54,307 nt of DNA from Hysterium pulicare CBS 123377 (lineage: Eukaryota > Ascomycota > Dothideomycetes > Hysteriales > Hysteriaceae). Location: NCBI GenBank assembly GCA_000467715.1, contig AJFK01000205.1, positions 1 through 54,307 on the forward strand, given 5' to 3'. Under the pieces are notes generated by a model. That model did no database searches and was not told the origin of the DNA. It was given only the letters and a program-made list of their open reading frames with translations. The position numbers were made by a program, and so were the translations under genes. Positions 1 to 13,096 of the stretch are shown here, one piece after another (positions within the stretch are counted from its first letter, which is position 1; every line of letters starts with the position of its first letter).

Positions 1-2
1 AG

Positions 3-842
3 CCGCTCGTACCATTGCACCTGTTCAGGAACGGTGGTTGGAATGCCTCGGTTGTGCTCTCTGGTCTTGGAGCCAGTATTTATTACGCTTTCGCCATCGT
101 CTGGCCTAGTATGGTATCAGTCCTTTATTCCAGCGGCGGGCCGATGACCGGACCATGGCTCGCCAGCTTCGTGGGCCTTTTCATCATCATGGGAGAAATC
201 GCGGGAGGATTCGTGGCCAAATCCATTGGATATCTGAAATGGCAGTGCGTCGTCACCATTATACTCGGTGGAATCTGCTTCGCCACCGTTGCAACCTGCA
301 CTCCTGACACCCGAACTCGAGCCTGTGTGCTTGTATCTTTTGGCGTCTTCTTCATCGGTTGGACTGAAAGTCTGGCGATCACCATAGTCACTCTCTCCGC
401 CAAGGATCAGTCCGCACTCGGTAGCGCAAGTGGTGTGGCGGGTTCCATTCGCTTCCTCATTTCCAGCATCGCAGCAACAGTTTACACCGTAATTCTCACC
501 AATCGGCTCACGCAAACCATTGCTGCGCAGGTTCCTCCCGCTTTAATCAATGCGGGCCTGCCTGCCTCGTCTGTCGCCGACTTCATCGCTGCATTCTCGG
601 TCGGCCCAAGCGCTTTCGAGAAGGTGAAGGGAATAACGCCTCAAATCCTCGCAATCGGCACAAGAGCGTATCAGGAAGCTAACGCGAGCGCGTATCGGAC
701 TGTATTTCTATCTACGATTGCGTTCTCGGGGGTTGCGATCATAGCAAGTTTGCTGTTGCCGAATGTTGATAGTCTCCTGACCGGGAAAGTCGCTACTACT
801 TTGCACAAGGGAAGAGACGAGAAGCACATTGCCGGAGAATGA
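3..842 (+). CDS. MFS efflux transporter, C-terminal part (TRI12/siderophore-transporter-like), cut by window edge
   Basis: The frame is open to the left edge, so only the C-terminal ~280 residues of a ~550-600 aa 14-TM transporter are present. Five or six hydrophobic helices are visible (for example around GLGASIYYAFAIVWPSMV, FVGLFIIMGEIAGGFVA and a final TIAFSGVAIIASLLL), with the polar loop typical of the second half between them. The run SGGPMTGPW followed by a G-rich helix and IGYLKWQ resembles fungal trichothecene-efflux/siderophore transporters (TRI12 family, DHA2-like). The expected role is proton-driven export of a small molecule at the plasma membrane; the substrate cannot be read. 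The gene converges with the amidohydrolase, with 144 bp between stop codons. The first visible codons are mid-protein, so no start is given. Family assignment is from pattern recognition. Confidence 0.8.
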   Translation, partial: PLVPLHLFRNGGWNASVVLSGLGASIYYAFAIVWPSMVSVLYSSGGPMTGPWLASFVGLFIIMGEIAGGFVAKSIGYLKWQCVVTIILGGICFATVATCTPDTRTRACVLVSFGVFFIGWTESLAITIVTLSAKDQSALGSASGVAGSIRFLISSIAATVYTVILTNRLTQTIAAQVPPALINAGLPASSVADFIAAFSVGPSAFEKVKGITPQILAIGTRAYQEANASAYRTVFLSTIAFSGVAIIASLLLPNVDSLLTGKVATTLHKGRDEKHIAGE

Positions 843-986
843 GCGAAATGATATATTGTAAACCCAATAATATTTCAACCGAGCAGAAGTAAAGCAATTG
901 TGTATGACTACACCAAAAATTATAAGTTTCCCACTTCACAGACTAAGGACTGTGTGGACAGGAGATCCTCTGACCTCTGTAGAGTC

Positions 987-2204
987 TCAAACGATTCCTG
1001 AATACTCCACGCCAGCCAACCAAACCTTCTTAATATTTCTGGTAGCACTAATATTTGCAAGAGGATCACCATCAACCAACAAAAGGTCCGCTCGCATACC
1101 TGGAGCAATTCTCCCTCGATCCTCCAAGCCCCAATACCTCGCTGGTTTCACAGTTGCAGCCCTCAGAGCTTCAAGGGGTGATAGTCCCGCTGCAACCAGT
1201 AACTCAAGTTCCAGATGCAGACTATTCCCAAATGGTACATTTGCAACCAGCCCAGGTTGAAGATTTGCATCCGTCCCAGCGAGGATTGGGACTCCAGCTT
1301 TGTGTAACAAGGTAACACTTTGACTGGCAGAGGTGAAGTTGTTCTTCGGGTTGTTCTTAGAGATGGCTTGCATCATGGCAAGAGTTGGTGTCGAGATTTG
1401 TTTGCGGTCACGGATGCGCTCCACGAGATGTTTATCGAGCGGTTTATCCAGGGTGCTATGGTGGATCTGGTCGACACCCGCAGTCATCGCTTGTTTGATG
1501 GCGTCGTAGGCTGCCGCATGGGCGATTACTTTCTTCCCTTTCTTATGGGACTCCCGGGTAAGGGCCCTGAGTGTTGCTTCGTCAAGGCCTGGGGCCTCAG
1601 CGATTAGTTTGATGAAATCAGGATCCCAAGCGACCTGCTGATCCACCCAAGGTTTAGCTTGACTTGCATTATGCACAAGCAGAGATCCAGTAGGATCAAC
1701 CATAACGGTCAGATTTCCATGTGTACTCCCGGGTGCAGAAGCAGGCGCAGACCCCAACTTCACATCCGTAAGGCCAATGTGGTTCTGCAACGATGCGCAC
1801 ATATCGGGGTAGAAACAGGCCATTATGAAGCCTGTCGTGACCCCGAAGCGACTTAGATCTTGAAGATGCGTCATGTTGGATGGATGGAAATGCGAGTCTA
1901 TGAGGCCGGGCAGGAGAACCGACTCTTGGGCGTCGAAATGCTGTGCATCTTCAGTATCGGAGCCGATAATGGAGCCGTCGATGATAATAGTGCTGGGAGG
2001 CAGGATTTTGTGGCCATTGAAGACGCGGACGTTGTCGATAGCAAGTCTGCGGTTAGGGTTTGGGCGGGCTTTATTGTTTTGGGCTGCGATAGCCGAAGGG
2101 TTAAATTGAAAGTGGGCGCTGCCATGAGCGTGTAGGTAGCAAGCTTGAGATAGGTCGCATAAGAGGAGAGTCTCTAAAACAACGAGGAGGATGAAGATAG
2201 CCAT
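987..2204 (-). CDS. Secreted-type metal-dependent amidohydrolase (imidazolonepropionase/prolidase-like)
   Basis: A single-exon gene of 405 aa. Metal-ligand elements of the amidohydrolase superfamily are in order: HxH in DSHFHP (~105-107), a candidate carboxylated Lys in DFIKLI (~199), His in VIAHAAA (~229), His in IHHS (~248-249) and Asp in AGTDAN (~312). The C-terminal pattern (SPLEALRAAT, G-IAPGMRADLLLVDGDPL) is typical of Xaa-Pro dipeptidase-like and imidazolonepropionase-like members. I chose the ATG at 2204 because it opens directly with a hydrophobic signal peptide (MAIFILLVVLETLLLCDLSQAC); an in-frame ATG at 2294 would bury that signal. The product is probably secreted or in the endomembrane system and hydrolyses a C-N bond in a small amide or cyclic substrate. 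The substrate is unknown. The gene lies between the MFS fragment and the Zn2Cys6 regulator. Confidence 0.85.
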   Translation of the reverse strand: MAIFILLVVLETLLLCDLSQACYLHAHGSAHFQFNPSAIAAQNNKARPNPNRRLAIDNVRVFNGHKILPPSTIIIDGSIIGSDTEDAQHFDAQESVLLPGLIDSHFHPSNMTHLQDLSRFGVTTGFIMACFYPDMCASLQNHIGLTDVKLGSAPASAPGSTHGNLTVMVDPTGSLLVHNASQAKPWVDQQVAWDPDFIKLIAEAPGLDEATLRALTRESHKKGKKVIAHAAAYDAIKQAMTAGVDQIHHSTLDKPLDKHLVERIRDRKQISTPTLAMMQAISKNNPKNNFTSASQSVTLLHKAGVPILAGTDANLQPGLVANVPFGNSLHLELELLVAAGLSPLEALRAATVKPARYWGLEDRGRIAPGMRADLLLVDGDPLANISATRNIKKVWLAGVEYSGIV

Positions 2205-2871
2205 TGTCGGTCTAATAGAACAATGGGTGTGTGAAACGAAAAGAGCGATGTACGCCTGAAGCAAAACGATGGGGACTCCATTTTCTACTTCCACTGAAGA
2301 GGCTTTTACTCCAAATCTCCAAAGAAAGCTTATCCAATCTTCTCAGATTAAGTTAGCGGTGCGACTGAGGCTGTGGGGAGCGGGAAGACTTCCGTGGACT
2401 GGAGGTGTATAATGGCCATGAAAAGTAATACCTGAGCTTTCGCGTTGCGCCAATAGTTGAGAGATTCGAAAGAACAGCCCCATCCCCAATATAGCTAGAT
2501 GGGCGACTCGCAGTTGCTAACCGGACGCATAAATGTGGCGTACGATCCATGGCCGTGCGCCTTCAATCAGATGGATTGCTCCCCCTATAATCTGATCCAA
2601 CTAGGCGCAAGTCCAAGACAGTGGAGACGGAACTTCTCGCGGCTAGGAAATCCAATCAAAGTCTATAGCAGAGGTCAAAGAACCCAGTACAGGGCGAAAA
2701 CGTTGTTCTGTACAGGCATGCACATCGGCCACCAGTCAGTATCAGGTCATATGCCGTAAAGCAGCTTAGAATAATCAATGCGTCCAGGATGTTGTACATG
2801 TCTTATTTTGATGCAATAAGAGCAGGTCCAGCTTTAGTTCCCCGTGCTCCTTTCAAGTCCATCGGTCCCTG
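2205..2871. other. Non-coding stretch: amidohydrolase promoter and regulator 3' end
   Basis: These 667 bp lie upstream of the amidohydrolase and downstream of the regulator's stop codon. Only short ORFs without family features or codon bias occur on either strand. I see no repeat, RNA gene or transposon trace. Confidence 0.6.
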
Positions 2872-4722
2872 TCAGTGTAGAATCCACGGTGGCCGATCAC
2901 GAATAGTAAAATACTGATCTTGCATGAGCGTTCCATGAGCGATTTCCGCGTCGGATGTCCATCTGTGCGTTTCCAAAAATCTACCCCTGGACCGTAGGGC
3001 CATCTTTATTCCTCGAGAGTGGCCGATCTTGAATAAGCAGTCCAGGATCCAGCACCTCTGATTCCATTTCAAGTCATCCACCATGTTCGCAACATGGAGA
3101 CCGCGTAAGAAATAGAAAGCGCCCAATCCCTTGCCAACACCGCCGGTTCGTAGTGAACCGTACTCGTCGATCTCTCCAAGCATGTACGGGCCGCTCGCGC
3201 AGATGTCATCCACCACCACATGAAGATTGATGCGTAGGTCATCATTCGAAGGAATTGATGCCGCCGATCCTGTAATTTCGAGAAGACTTTGGCCTTCCAT
3301 GAGCCTTTCCAGTAAATGGATATGGCTGCACCAGCAGCTAATCCACATTGCTGCATTGTGGATATCATCGAAAAGATATAATCTTGAGGGATAAGCTCCT
3401 TCATCTTTGTCCCCTGCCGGTGAGAACACTCGATATTTCCAGTCTGCGGGAGTAGTGTACTGCCAAGAGAGGAGCCTCGTCTGAATCAGATATGCACCTC
3501 GCAAAGCATCGACCAGAGCCACAATGTTGAACTCTACGTTAACGGCCTGGGAAACGAGGGTTTTTATCTTGCTACAAGATTGCGAAACCTCGTGCAGTAG
3601 CTGCCAGAGTTGGATTCTAACTGGGATAGGGCTTAGGGCAGTTACGTCGCTGCTGGACGGACTGGGTTGCGAAGAGGTACCATCCAGAGCTCGGATTTGG
3701 CGTTTGGCTTGAATAACGCGAAGTAGGCTCCTACCAACGGGTGATCGAAGCTGTTCGCCTCCACGTATGCGGATCAGCTCCGTGAGTCCAGCCTCGTGTG
3801 GATCTAAAGGACCTTTCATAACCCCACTGAAGAGCTAGACCAAAATCATCAGCCATTGTATGATATCATCATAAAAGCACACTGGGTATAATAATTTGTT
3901 GAAACCTCGGCTGCGCGGCCATGTCGTAATGACTTTTCAAGTGGCCCGCATACACCATTTGATCTTGGTACTATCATTGTAAGGGGGTATCTTGCCATTA
4001 ACAGATATTGAAACTGTCACCTGCACCATATCCTGCTGCCAAATACGCCGGAAATGGGAAGCTTTAATACAACTAATTATTACATTGTTGTGATCGGATC
4101 GCTTACCTCGTACTGCTGAAGAAGAACAACAGATGTCAGGGGACAGTCTGTCTTTGTTTCGACTGGATTCCTCAGCGCAGCACCGACTGACTGCAGTGCC
4201 TGCACATACAGTCTGTGGGATTTAGTCTGGAGGTGACGTATGCATGAGATGTTGCCATAATTAGCCATTGAAGCCGCAAGAAGCGAATCATTCAAGCAAC
4301 GGGATCCTGAATTCTTGGCGAAAAGTTCAGGGAGAAAGTCCAAGTCGCCTTGACCGTCCCGAGCTTTGACGAAGCTGTAATTGTCGAAGAAGTGGGCTAG
4401 TACCTGCTGTTCCCAATTTGTGGACAGCTGCGGATAGGGTGTAGGGAACGGTGGAAGATCAGAGTATCTGTTTACCATAGCATTGCTGCTTCCGGCTGCG
4501 ACTTTCGGATTCATCGACCGAAAAATCATCTGGCTGTGCTCGCGATACCCAGGACAATTTCTGTCAGCTCTAGTGCAACGTCCGCAGCTGGGTCGCCCTT
4601 CATCATACTAGCCAGCTCAATCAACGTCTTTATCTCTGTGGACTGTGGACTTGGGTTAAGAATACCTTGACTTTCATCTTTCTACAGGCATGACAGCCTG
4701 TGCTGTAGGGGCGGTTCGTCAT
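2872..4722 (-). CDS. Zn2Cys6 fungal transcription factor with an altered zinc-ligand residue
   Basis: Three exons: 4722-4666, 4607-4107 and 3834-2872, giving 506 aa. Exon 1 ends in GCHACRKMKVK and exon 2 begins YDEGRPSCGRCTRADRNCPG; together they form a binuclear zinc cluster spaced C-x2-C-x6-[Y]-x6-C-x2-C-x6-C. The intron sits at the place common in this family. The third Cys is Tyr (TAT, 4607-4605). The rest matches the fungal-specific regulatory region (C-terminal DUF3468/Fungal_trans_2 type): YGNISCIRHLQTKSHRLY, QQYE|LFSGV across intron 2, then HEAGLTELIRIRGGEQL. Intron 1 is 58 bp; intron 2 is 272 bp with a CTGAT-like branch site near its TAG. The gene is divergent from the VAO-like oxidase and is the only regulator among the metabolic genes, so it may control them (inference). 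If the Tyr is real, DNA binding may be weakened. Confidence 0.82.
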
Positions 4723-5449
4723 CCTCTAGGTTGCGTACCCAGCTCGTGAAGACTCTTCTAACTGCCCGCCGACACCAGTTGCGCTCGATATCAAGATTCT
4801 AGAGTTATATCGAGCTTGCAGCAGACGTCGAAATACCGCCTGCATAACGCTCTGTTGGTGGGTGTGTGAGAAAAAGGAAGTATTAAGGACACCTGATCAG
4901 CAAAACGAGCCGATGCCATTAGCGGTTAGGCCAAATCCAGCCGCCCCGGAATACCGAGAATCAATCGTCCCGAACATGTTTCCTAGAACACAGCGTGAAA
5001 GGGAGTGGATTTCGCATATATCAGTGGAAGATGGAAGATTGAAGAAGAATAGTCAGCTAGGTATAGAACTATAGCCCCACATCCATAGGACAACTGAAGA
5101 CGCCAACACCGCGGAGCTACCCCGCATTCACAGAAACATAGCAATACCTGGGTATATCCGTATACAACAATGTCGGGTTCGGAGAAGATGCTTGTCGATA
5201 ATTTCATCTACCTGTACATTTACTGGAAAGTTAGCTCACAAATCCCATCCTCGTCTTTTCTGATAGAATATCGTAGAGGTTTAAAGTCCTTCAGTTAAGT
5301 CCACCAGCTTTAAACCTTAGACTAGCTGTCAGCCCCACAACTTAGCAGCTCCATGAATTCACGGCGGAAATAAATCCATATAAAAATATCAACTCGATTC
5401 ACACCTCTCTTAACTCTAAATTCTACCATTTTTTCATCCTTCTGCAAGT
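4723..5449. promoter_or_regulatory. Divergent promoter between the Zn2Cys6 regulator and the VAO-like oxidase
   Basis: These 727 bp separate two start codons pointing away from each other. A TATA-like TATAAAAA lies at 5379-5386, 64 nt before the oxidase ATG, followed by a pyrimidine-rich leader. No supported ORF lies here. Confidence 0.55.
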
Positions 5450-7462
<2,013 letters not shown>

Positions 7463-7961
7463 TAGACTAAAGTGAGGGTCAGGGTTGCAATGTAGATTCA
7501 GAAACCAGATTCACTTCGCTAACGAGGAGTCCGCATGATGCTGGGTATTCTCGGGAACATTGCTCCGGCACGTGATGATGACGGGACGTAGACGGGATGT
7601 ACCCGTGGGCCGCATAGCTGACACCTGCAAGGCCCAATCTGGATAATGAGAGCGGTAAGCTGAGTCTGCCCCATTCGGCGATCCCGGTACGCGGTCAGGC
7701 CAGCAATGCTAGCAACATGGCACGCAGATGGATAGGTTTCCTCGGACGAGCGGTCCTCGCCAATATAAGGCCCACTACCAGAAAACGGACATGCACGTGA
7801 GCACTTCTTAGCGCCGTTTCTCCAACTCACATCGCTTTCAGAGCGAAGATTTGTAGTGCGGACGATTCCTAGAATCAGCTAAGACTCGACCTAACAATCA
7901 CAAGCCCCCCGAGGTTGCAACGCTTTCCTAGACCTCAACCTTATAAGATCGGTGGAGCAAA
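7463..7961. other. Intergenic stretch between the VAO-like oxidase and the flavin monooxygenase
   Basis: These 499 bp hold the oxidase 3' end and the monooxygenase promoter. A 103-codon antisense ORF (7519-7830) has no family features and is treated as chance. Confidence 0.55.
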
Positions 7962-10244
7962 ATGACGCAGAACCCCCTTCGAACACCAGCAGTGCCAGTC
8001 TCCCAGCTGCCGGGAGAGCTACCCAGTCTACCCATTCCCGATGATGTTGATCACGTGCAAATCGCAGAAAGCTGCATCTCAGATTTAAGCAATGGCGAAC
8101 TAAACTGCTTCCTTGAAACCGCATTCTGGAGAGATCTTCTAGCACTGACAGGGACGTTGCGAACATTCTACAGCACTGCACGCATCCAAACTGCCTGGAG
8201 TGACTTAACCAGCGTCAACCAGCCTCGCGCAATCACTTTGGTGCCAGGCAGCTCCCACGTTGTTAGAGCGGGTCCGATGTGCTGGATCCAAGCTACATTC
8301 ACGTTTGAGAATGGGCGTGAGCCGGTAGGGAGATGTGTTGGTATTCTGAGGATCATTCCGACCGCGAGTGGAGAGTGGAAGATTTGGGTACTAATCACTT
8401 TACTGGAAGAAGTGGTGGGTTTTGGTAACCCGGATGTGCTTCCACGGAGGAGTTCGATGGAAACGCAGCAAAGCGGACCATGTTATGAGGATGTTGTTTC
8501 TGGAAAGGAGAAGCTAGATTGTTTGGTTGTGGGAGCTGGCCCAGCCGGTCTCAGCATGGTTGCAAGACTGAAAGCTCTAGGATTGAAGGCTGCTGCAGCG
8601 GAGAAATATGAGAAGATTGGGATGAACTGGACGGATCGATATGAGAACCTCAAACGTAAGTGGATTTGCATGCATATGAGCTACATCCCGCTAAACAGAA
8701 GTTAGTGCATACGCCCAAAAGATTCAGTATGGACACCAGGCATCATATAAGGCAAAGCTTACTGGAGTAGATTCCCTTCCGTTCGACTATGAGTTCCCTT
8801 ATGATGCACCACATTACTTGAGCATGGAAGATCTTGCGGAATATTATGCGGGGTTTGTTGAGGCGTATGGCATAGTAAGCTACTTTAATCTAACATTTGT
8901 CACCGATGGCTTAATTATTGAACAAATAGAATGTATGGCTCTCCACAGAAGTACACTTCCTATCTTGGCAAGTCGTATCTCGAACCTGGAGACTCGGTAT
9001 CGAAAGACGAGGAACAAAAGCTATGATAGAAGCCAGACACGTTGTGGTTTGTATCGGAACTACTGGGCGGATTCCATTCATGCCTAAATACGACAATCGA
9101 GTAAGCTCTGGCCCTCTTTCTGTCCGAAGAAGCGTTGACTGAACTCAAATATCACAGGACTCTTTCCGAGGTGTGGTGTTGCATTCATTGTCGTACAATT
9201 CTTCCTCAGGGTGGACGGGTAAGAAGGGGGTGGTGATAGGCTCCGCAAATACCGGTATGGTATACACTCAATATTCAACACTAAAGCCTGTTAACTTTGT
9301 GAAGCTTTCGACGTGGCCGAGGATATGCTAAATGCTGGAATGGCATCGGTGACGATGGTGCAAAGGAAAGCGACAGGTAAGGGCCAAAGATCACTTCTGA
9401 TTCGATTAAGGAAGAGCTACTCAACAAGATGCAGCGGTTTACCCGGTTGAGCATCTACCAGTTACCCGTAGGTGCAATTGTACACTGTAGAGAATCGTGG
9501 ATTCGATTTAACGCACCTCCTAGTCATATACGGGGAGGGCAAAGCCGTAAGCCAAGCTGATCGAGAGTTCGTAGCGGTACCGCTAGCAATAGCACGACTT
9601 CAATCACTAGCGCTGTTCAATGGGCTGGGAAGCCTGGAGCCAAATCGGTACGATGCCTTGGAAAGGGCCGGGTTCAAGCGGGACCTCAATTTGGACCTTA
9701 TTCACGCCCTTTATGAGCGTCTCGGTGGACACTACCTCGATGTGGGGCAAACGAAAATGATCGCAGATGGACTGGTGAGTAGTAATAGTTTTTAAATGAA
9801 TCGTTAATAACGTATGTGCCATGCAGGTAAAAGTAAAGTCTGGCTCGGTCCCCATCTCGTATACTACCAACGGTCTAACTTTTGATGATGGAAGCGAGAT
9901 GGAAGCAGATGTGGTTGTATTTGCAACCGGATTTCATAGATCAAGTATGAGGCTCACTGTGAGCAAAATGGTAGCGCCCGAGGTTGCTGAGCAGCTGGAT
10001 GATGTTTATCACGTCGATGCCGAAGGAGAGCCAATAGGGGCCTGGAAGCCCATTGGACGTAAGAAACATGGCCTTACGGCAAGTGCGCGTTCTTGGGGCT
10101 TTACTGACTCGTGCCACAGATCCGAATATCTGGTACTGTCCTGGGGATATCAGTACTACTCGCTTTTACTCGCAGTTCCTGGCATTCCAAATCAAGGCCG
10201 AAGTCGAAGGAAAGCCATTCATGCCGTACGATAAGAAAATCTAA
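7962..10244 (+). CDS. Class B flavin-containing monooxygenase with N-terminal SnoaL-like extension
   Basis: Ten exons: 7962-8655, 8706-8726, 8771-8874, 8930-9100, 9158-9254, 9305-9376, 9429-9467, 9524-9774, 9827-10058 and 10120-10244, giving 601 aa in continuous phase. Residues 1-150 look like a SnoaL/NTF2-like extension. VVGAGPAGLS (~189-198) is the FAD Rossmann motif. LHTPKRF|NSLPFDYEFP appears only after joining a 21-nt exon. FRGVVLHSLSY is the FMO-identifying FxGxxxHxxxY. GVVIGSANT|AFDVAEDM is the NADPH motif and VVVFATGF the class B signature. The protein ends GHPNIWYCPGDISTTRFYS...IKAEVEG. It resembles fungal indole-3-pyruvate monooxygenase-like or AlmA-like enzymes that oxygenate small molecules with NADPH and O2. 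Substrate unknown. The gene lies between VAO and ADH, suggesting an oxidative pathway. Confidence 0.88.
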
Positions 10245-10426
10245 GGCAGTGAGGTTAACTTGAACATACAGTAAGCGATGCTGGGACCTTTTCAGCTTCC
10301 GCCATCTTCTGAATAGTTATTTCGTGAATGCATGGTATGGCGGATGGCGAAGTTCATTGTCAAATGCACAGTACAGGTTGATTAGAGGGCTGCAAGGATG
10401 TGGAGTGGTTTTACATATGTGATTAG

Positions 10427-11594
10427 TTATGCTGGAGCTTTAACTACTAGCCGACCTGAAATTTCGTATTGCTGGAGTTGTCTGATAATTGCAGGGGATT
10501 CATCAAACTCACGAACTTCGATCTTTGGAAGAATCTTCTTAGCCAAGGCTTGCTCCAGTAGCTCATCCATCTGTGCGTTATTGCCTACTGATGAACCCTT
10601 TATAATGAGACCTGTCAAGCTTTAGCATGTCGCTTTATGGGGGTTAGGGAGGCTTCAACCAACCTCGATTTGCAATATGAATGGGCGACATTGGAAACAT
10701 GAAGGTGTCCGGTGGTAAGCCGACACAAACAACTACCCCTGTATTTCTCACGAGAGTTGGTGCTTGTGCGTAGGCTTTTTCAGAGCCCGCAACGACAATG
10801 ATGGCATGAGCGCCCTCTCCATCTGTGAGGTCTCTAACCGTTTTCAGGACATCTTCCTTTGCATAATCCACGAACGCGCTTGCACCAAGATCCATACATA
10901 GTTGGCGCTTCTCTGCACCACTGTCAATTGCAATGACTTTGTATCCTTTTGACTTTGCTGCAATTTGCACTCCAAGGTGTCCCAGTCCGCCACCTGCGCC
11001 AACAATGACGACCGAGTCTCCTGGCTTGAGTTCCGGCTCGCATTTGGAGACAGCCCCGGCAAGACTGAGACCAGCACATAGTAGCGGTGCAGCTATCTCG
11101 GATGCCAATCCGTCGGGAATGTGGGTGACATAGTCGGCGTGGGCAACCATGTATTGCTGTAGTGTGCCTCGAACAGATCTGCCAGTATTCATCTGGTTGG
11201 GACAGTTATTGATCCTGCCAAGCTTGCAAGCTGCACAGTTACCGCAAGCCCGCCATAGCCATTTTATACCGACACGTTTGCCGAGGAGAGATTCGGAGAC
11301 GGAGGGACCAAGTTGAACGACCTCGCCAACGCCTTCGTGGCCCGGAATATCGGTATATGTGCCCATACCTTCGACGTTACGGCAATCGGAATGACTAAAT
11401 TACGAATCTCATCAGCATCCTCTCTCGAAACGTAGGATGGCTGATGGGCACCAGATGCCGGAGCATTCAATCTTCACCAGCACTTCTCCCTCGGCCGGCT
11501 GCTGCACCTCGACGTCTTTCCGAACGACCAAGCGTCCGTCATTCCCAGGGTTCTCTATCCAAGCAACAGTCTGTGTCTTTGGTATTTCCGGCAT
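10427..11594 (-). CDS. Zinc-dependent alcohol dehydrogenase (MDR family, yeast ADH-like)
   Basis: Three exons: 11594-11452, 11394-10664 and 10611-10427, giving 352 aa, the usual length for tetrameric yeast-type ADH; introns are 57 and 52 bp. Catalytic-zinc residues are in GI|CHSDCRNVEG (Cys codon split by intron 1) and PGHEGVGEV. Structural-zinc cysteines are in CGNCAACKLGRINNC (C-x2-C-x2-C-x7-C). The NAD-binding motif is VIVGAGGGLGHLG, and the end GLIIKGSSVGNNAQM, DELLEQAL, is typical. It should interconvert an alcohol and an aldehyde with NAD(H) in the cytosol. It converges with the flavin monooxygenase, 182 bp between stops. An oxidised side chain from the VAO/FMO steps would be a natural substrate (inference only). 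Confidence 0.92.
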
Positions 11595-11627
11595 TGTTGA
11601 ACGGCAGAGGCTGGAGTGGAGAGAGAC

Positions 11628-12899
11628 ATGTCGGCGCAGGAGAGATTTATGGCTTCAGGTGCGAAGTTCATCTCCAGCACTTCCCCGCCTTTTCCCCTGC
11701 CCCACATCGCGCTTTCACGCGTCGGCGTGCTGACCTCCATCTTCATCCTTCACGGCATCTTCATCTTCACGTGTGGGAGCGAACTTTTGTGGAAGGAAGA
11801 AGACATCACTTCAAGTGCGGTCGCCAGACTCCGTGGTAAGATGGCTAGCCTTGAGCTTCACCTAATCTCATTCTCGCGTCTTCCCTCGGGGCCTCGTAGA
11901 ATGACTGTCTTGCTCTCCTTGGTTCTTCGTCAGAGTCATGCCCTCTTAGGCCATTCTCTGGCCGTTCTATAATCGTGTTTCGTTTCAGAGTAGACCAAGA
12001 GTAGTCGAGAGCTATCGAATGAAAGTTGATAGCCTTTGCTATAAACTGGAAATAATGATGCCATCTCCAAACAACACCTTTCCTCGCCTTGGGCCCAGGA
12101 ATCTATCTCTGCGACCGGACTTCTATATTCCTACCGTTAGCACCCATGACTAGGAAGTGCGACATGATTTACACCCCGAATCATGTGCAAGCTCAGCCAT
12201 TACAGAAGTACGGTCGAGGATGATGCTTAGCCTCGGAGCTCATGGTAAGGAGAAAAAGATAAAGACGTCAATGGTCGTTTGGTTTCCCAGCGTACAATTG
12301 CGCCGGCAAACCTTGACGCGTTGTGGACTGCAACTAGCAGTGTCTTCGGCAAGTTAGTAACATCCTTCCTCTCCTTCGACGAGGAACGCTCCCTACCGAA
12401 ATCCAGACCACGTTGAACCCGAGGAACTAGGAGAAAGCGACGACAGTATACCATTGAACGACTTGAAATCTCCGCCACGTGCTTGCTTCAATTGGAGCAG
12501 TACTCCGTCAGCGTTCTCGGAGACATGATGAGAATCTGAGTTGGCGAAGTACAAATTCGGCCTATGAGGTTAACTATAGGAGATGGAGTGGATGATCGAG
12601 TACTTGAGACGAAGCAGTGGTTCAGAATAGTCAGGATCGTTTGAGTGATTTGTTTAATTCTACCTCTGCAACCGCACCCAGGCAAGCTGAGGCAGGGGTT
12701 TTCAAAACATGCGAGTCTGTTTAGTTTCGATTTGATGTATCTCATGAATAGATTGACCTGGGTGACAATCCCAATGACACAACTTTGGACCGATATTTGG
12801 GAGGCGGAGAAGATGACGGATCTGTCACCGAGTGAGATTGACAGGATGGCTGCTATGATGTCCCAGACGGTGGAGTATCACGGGGGAAAGACGCGGTGA
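11628..12899 (+). pseudogene. Possible decayed or poorly resolved gene between ADH and tannase
   Basis: No complete gene can be built, yet several stretches look coding. An ATG at 11628 opens ~70 codons with a hydrophobic helix (VGVLTSIFILHGIFIF). After a TAG acceptor near 11950, a frame runs ILWPFYNR, then RVVESYRMKVDSLCYKLE. Further right, NLDALWTATSSVFGKLV...SFDEERSLPKSRP breaks by frameshift near 12410 into an acidic segment HVEPEELGESDDSIPLNDL. The last piece (~12690-12899) reads LFSFDLMYLMNRLTWV...EIDRMAAMMSQTVEYHGGKTR before a stop. The frames do not join cleanly, so this may be a pseudogene or a gene with introns I failed to place. I do not recognise the family. Confidence 0.25.
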
Positions 12900-13096
12900 T
12901 ACGTTGAAGTTCGTGACATTGTCGCCACTTGCGGGGTAAGCCTTTTGCATGAAGCTTGTATGGTGAGGCTAAGCTCGAAAGAGAACCCCTGTATGGCCTT
13001 TGTTCATGCAATTAAATGCAGGTACAGGGCCGATGAGCGTCATGAGCACCAGGTAGACAGGCAGTTGCTTTCATACATTCAGCCGTTCCCCGCTTC

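Noticed and set aside
117-515. 132-codon antisense ORF across the MFS gene
   Set aside because: It lies fully opposite clear transmembrane coding sequence and has no family features.
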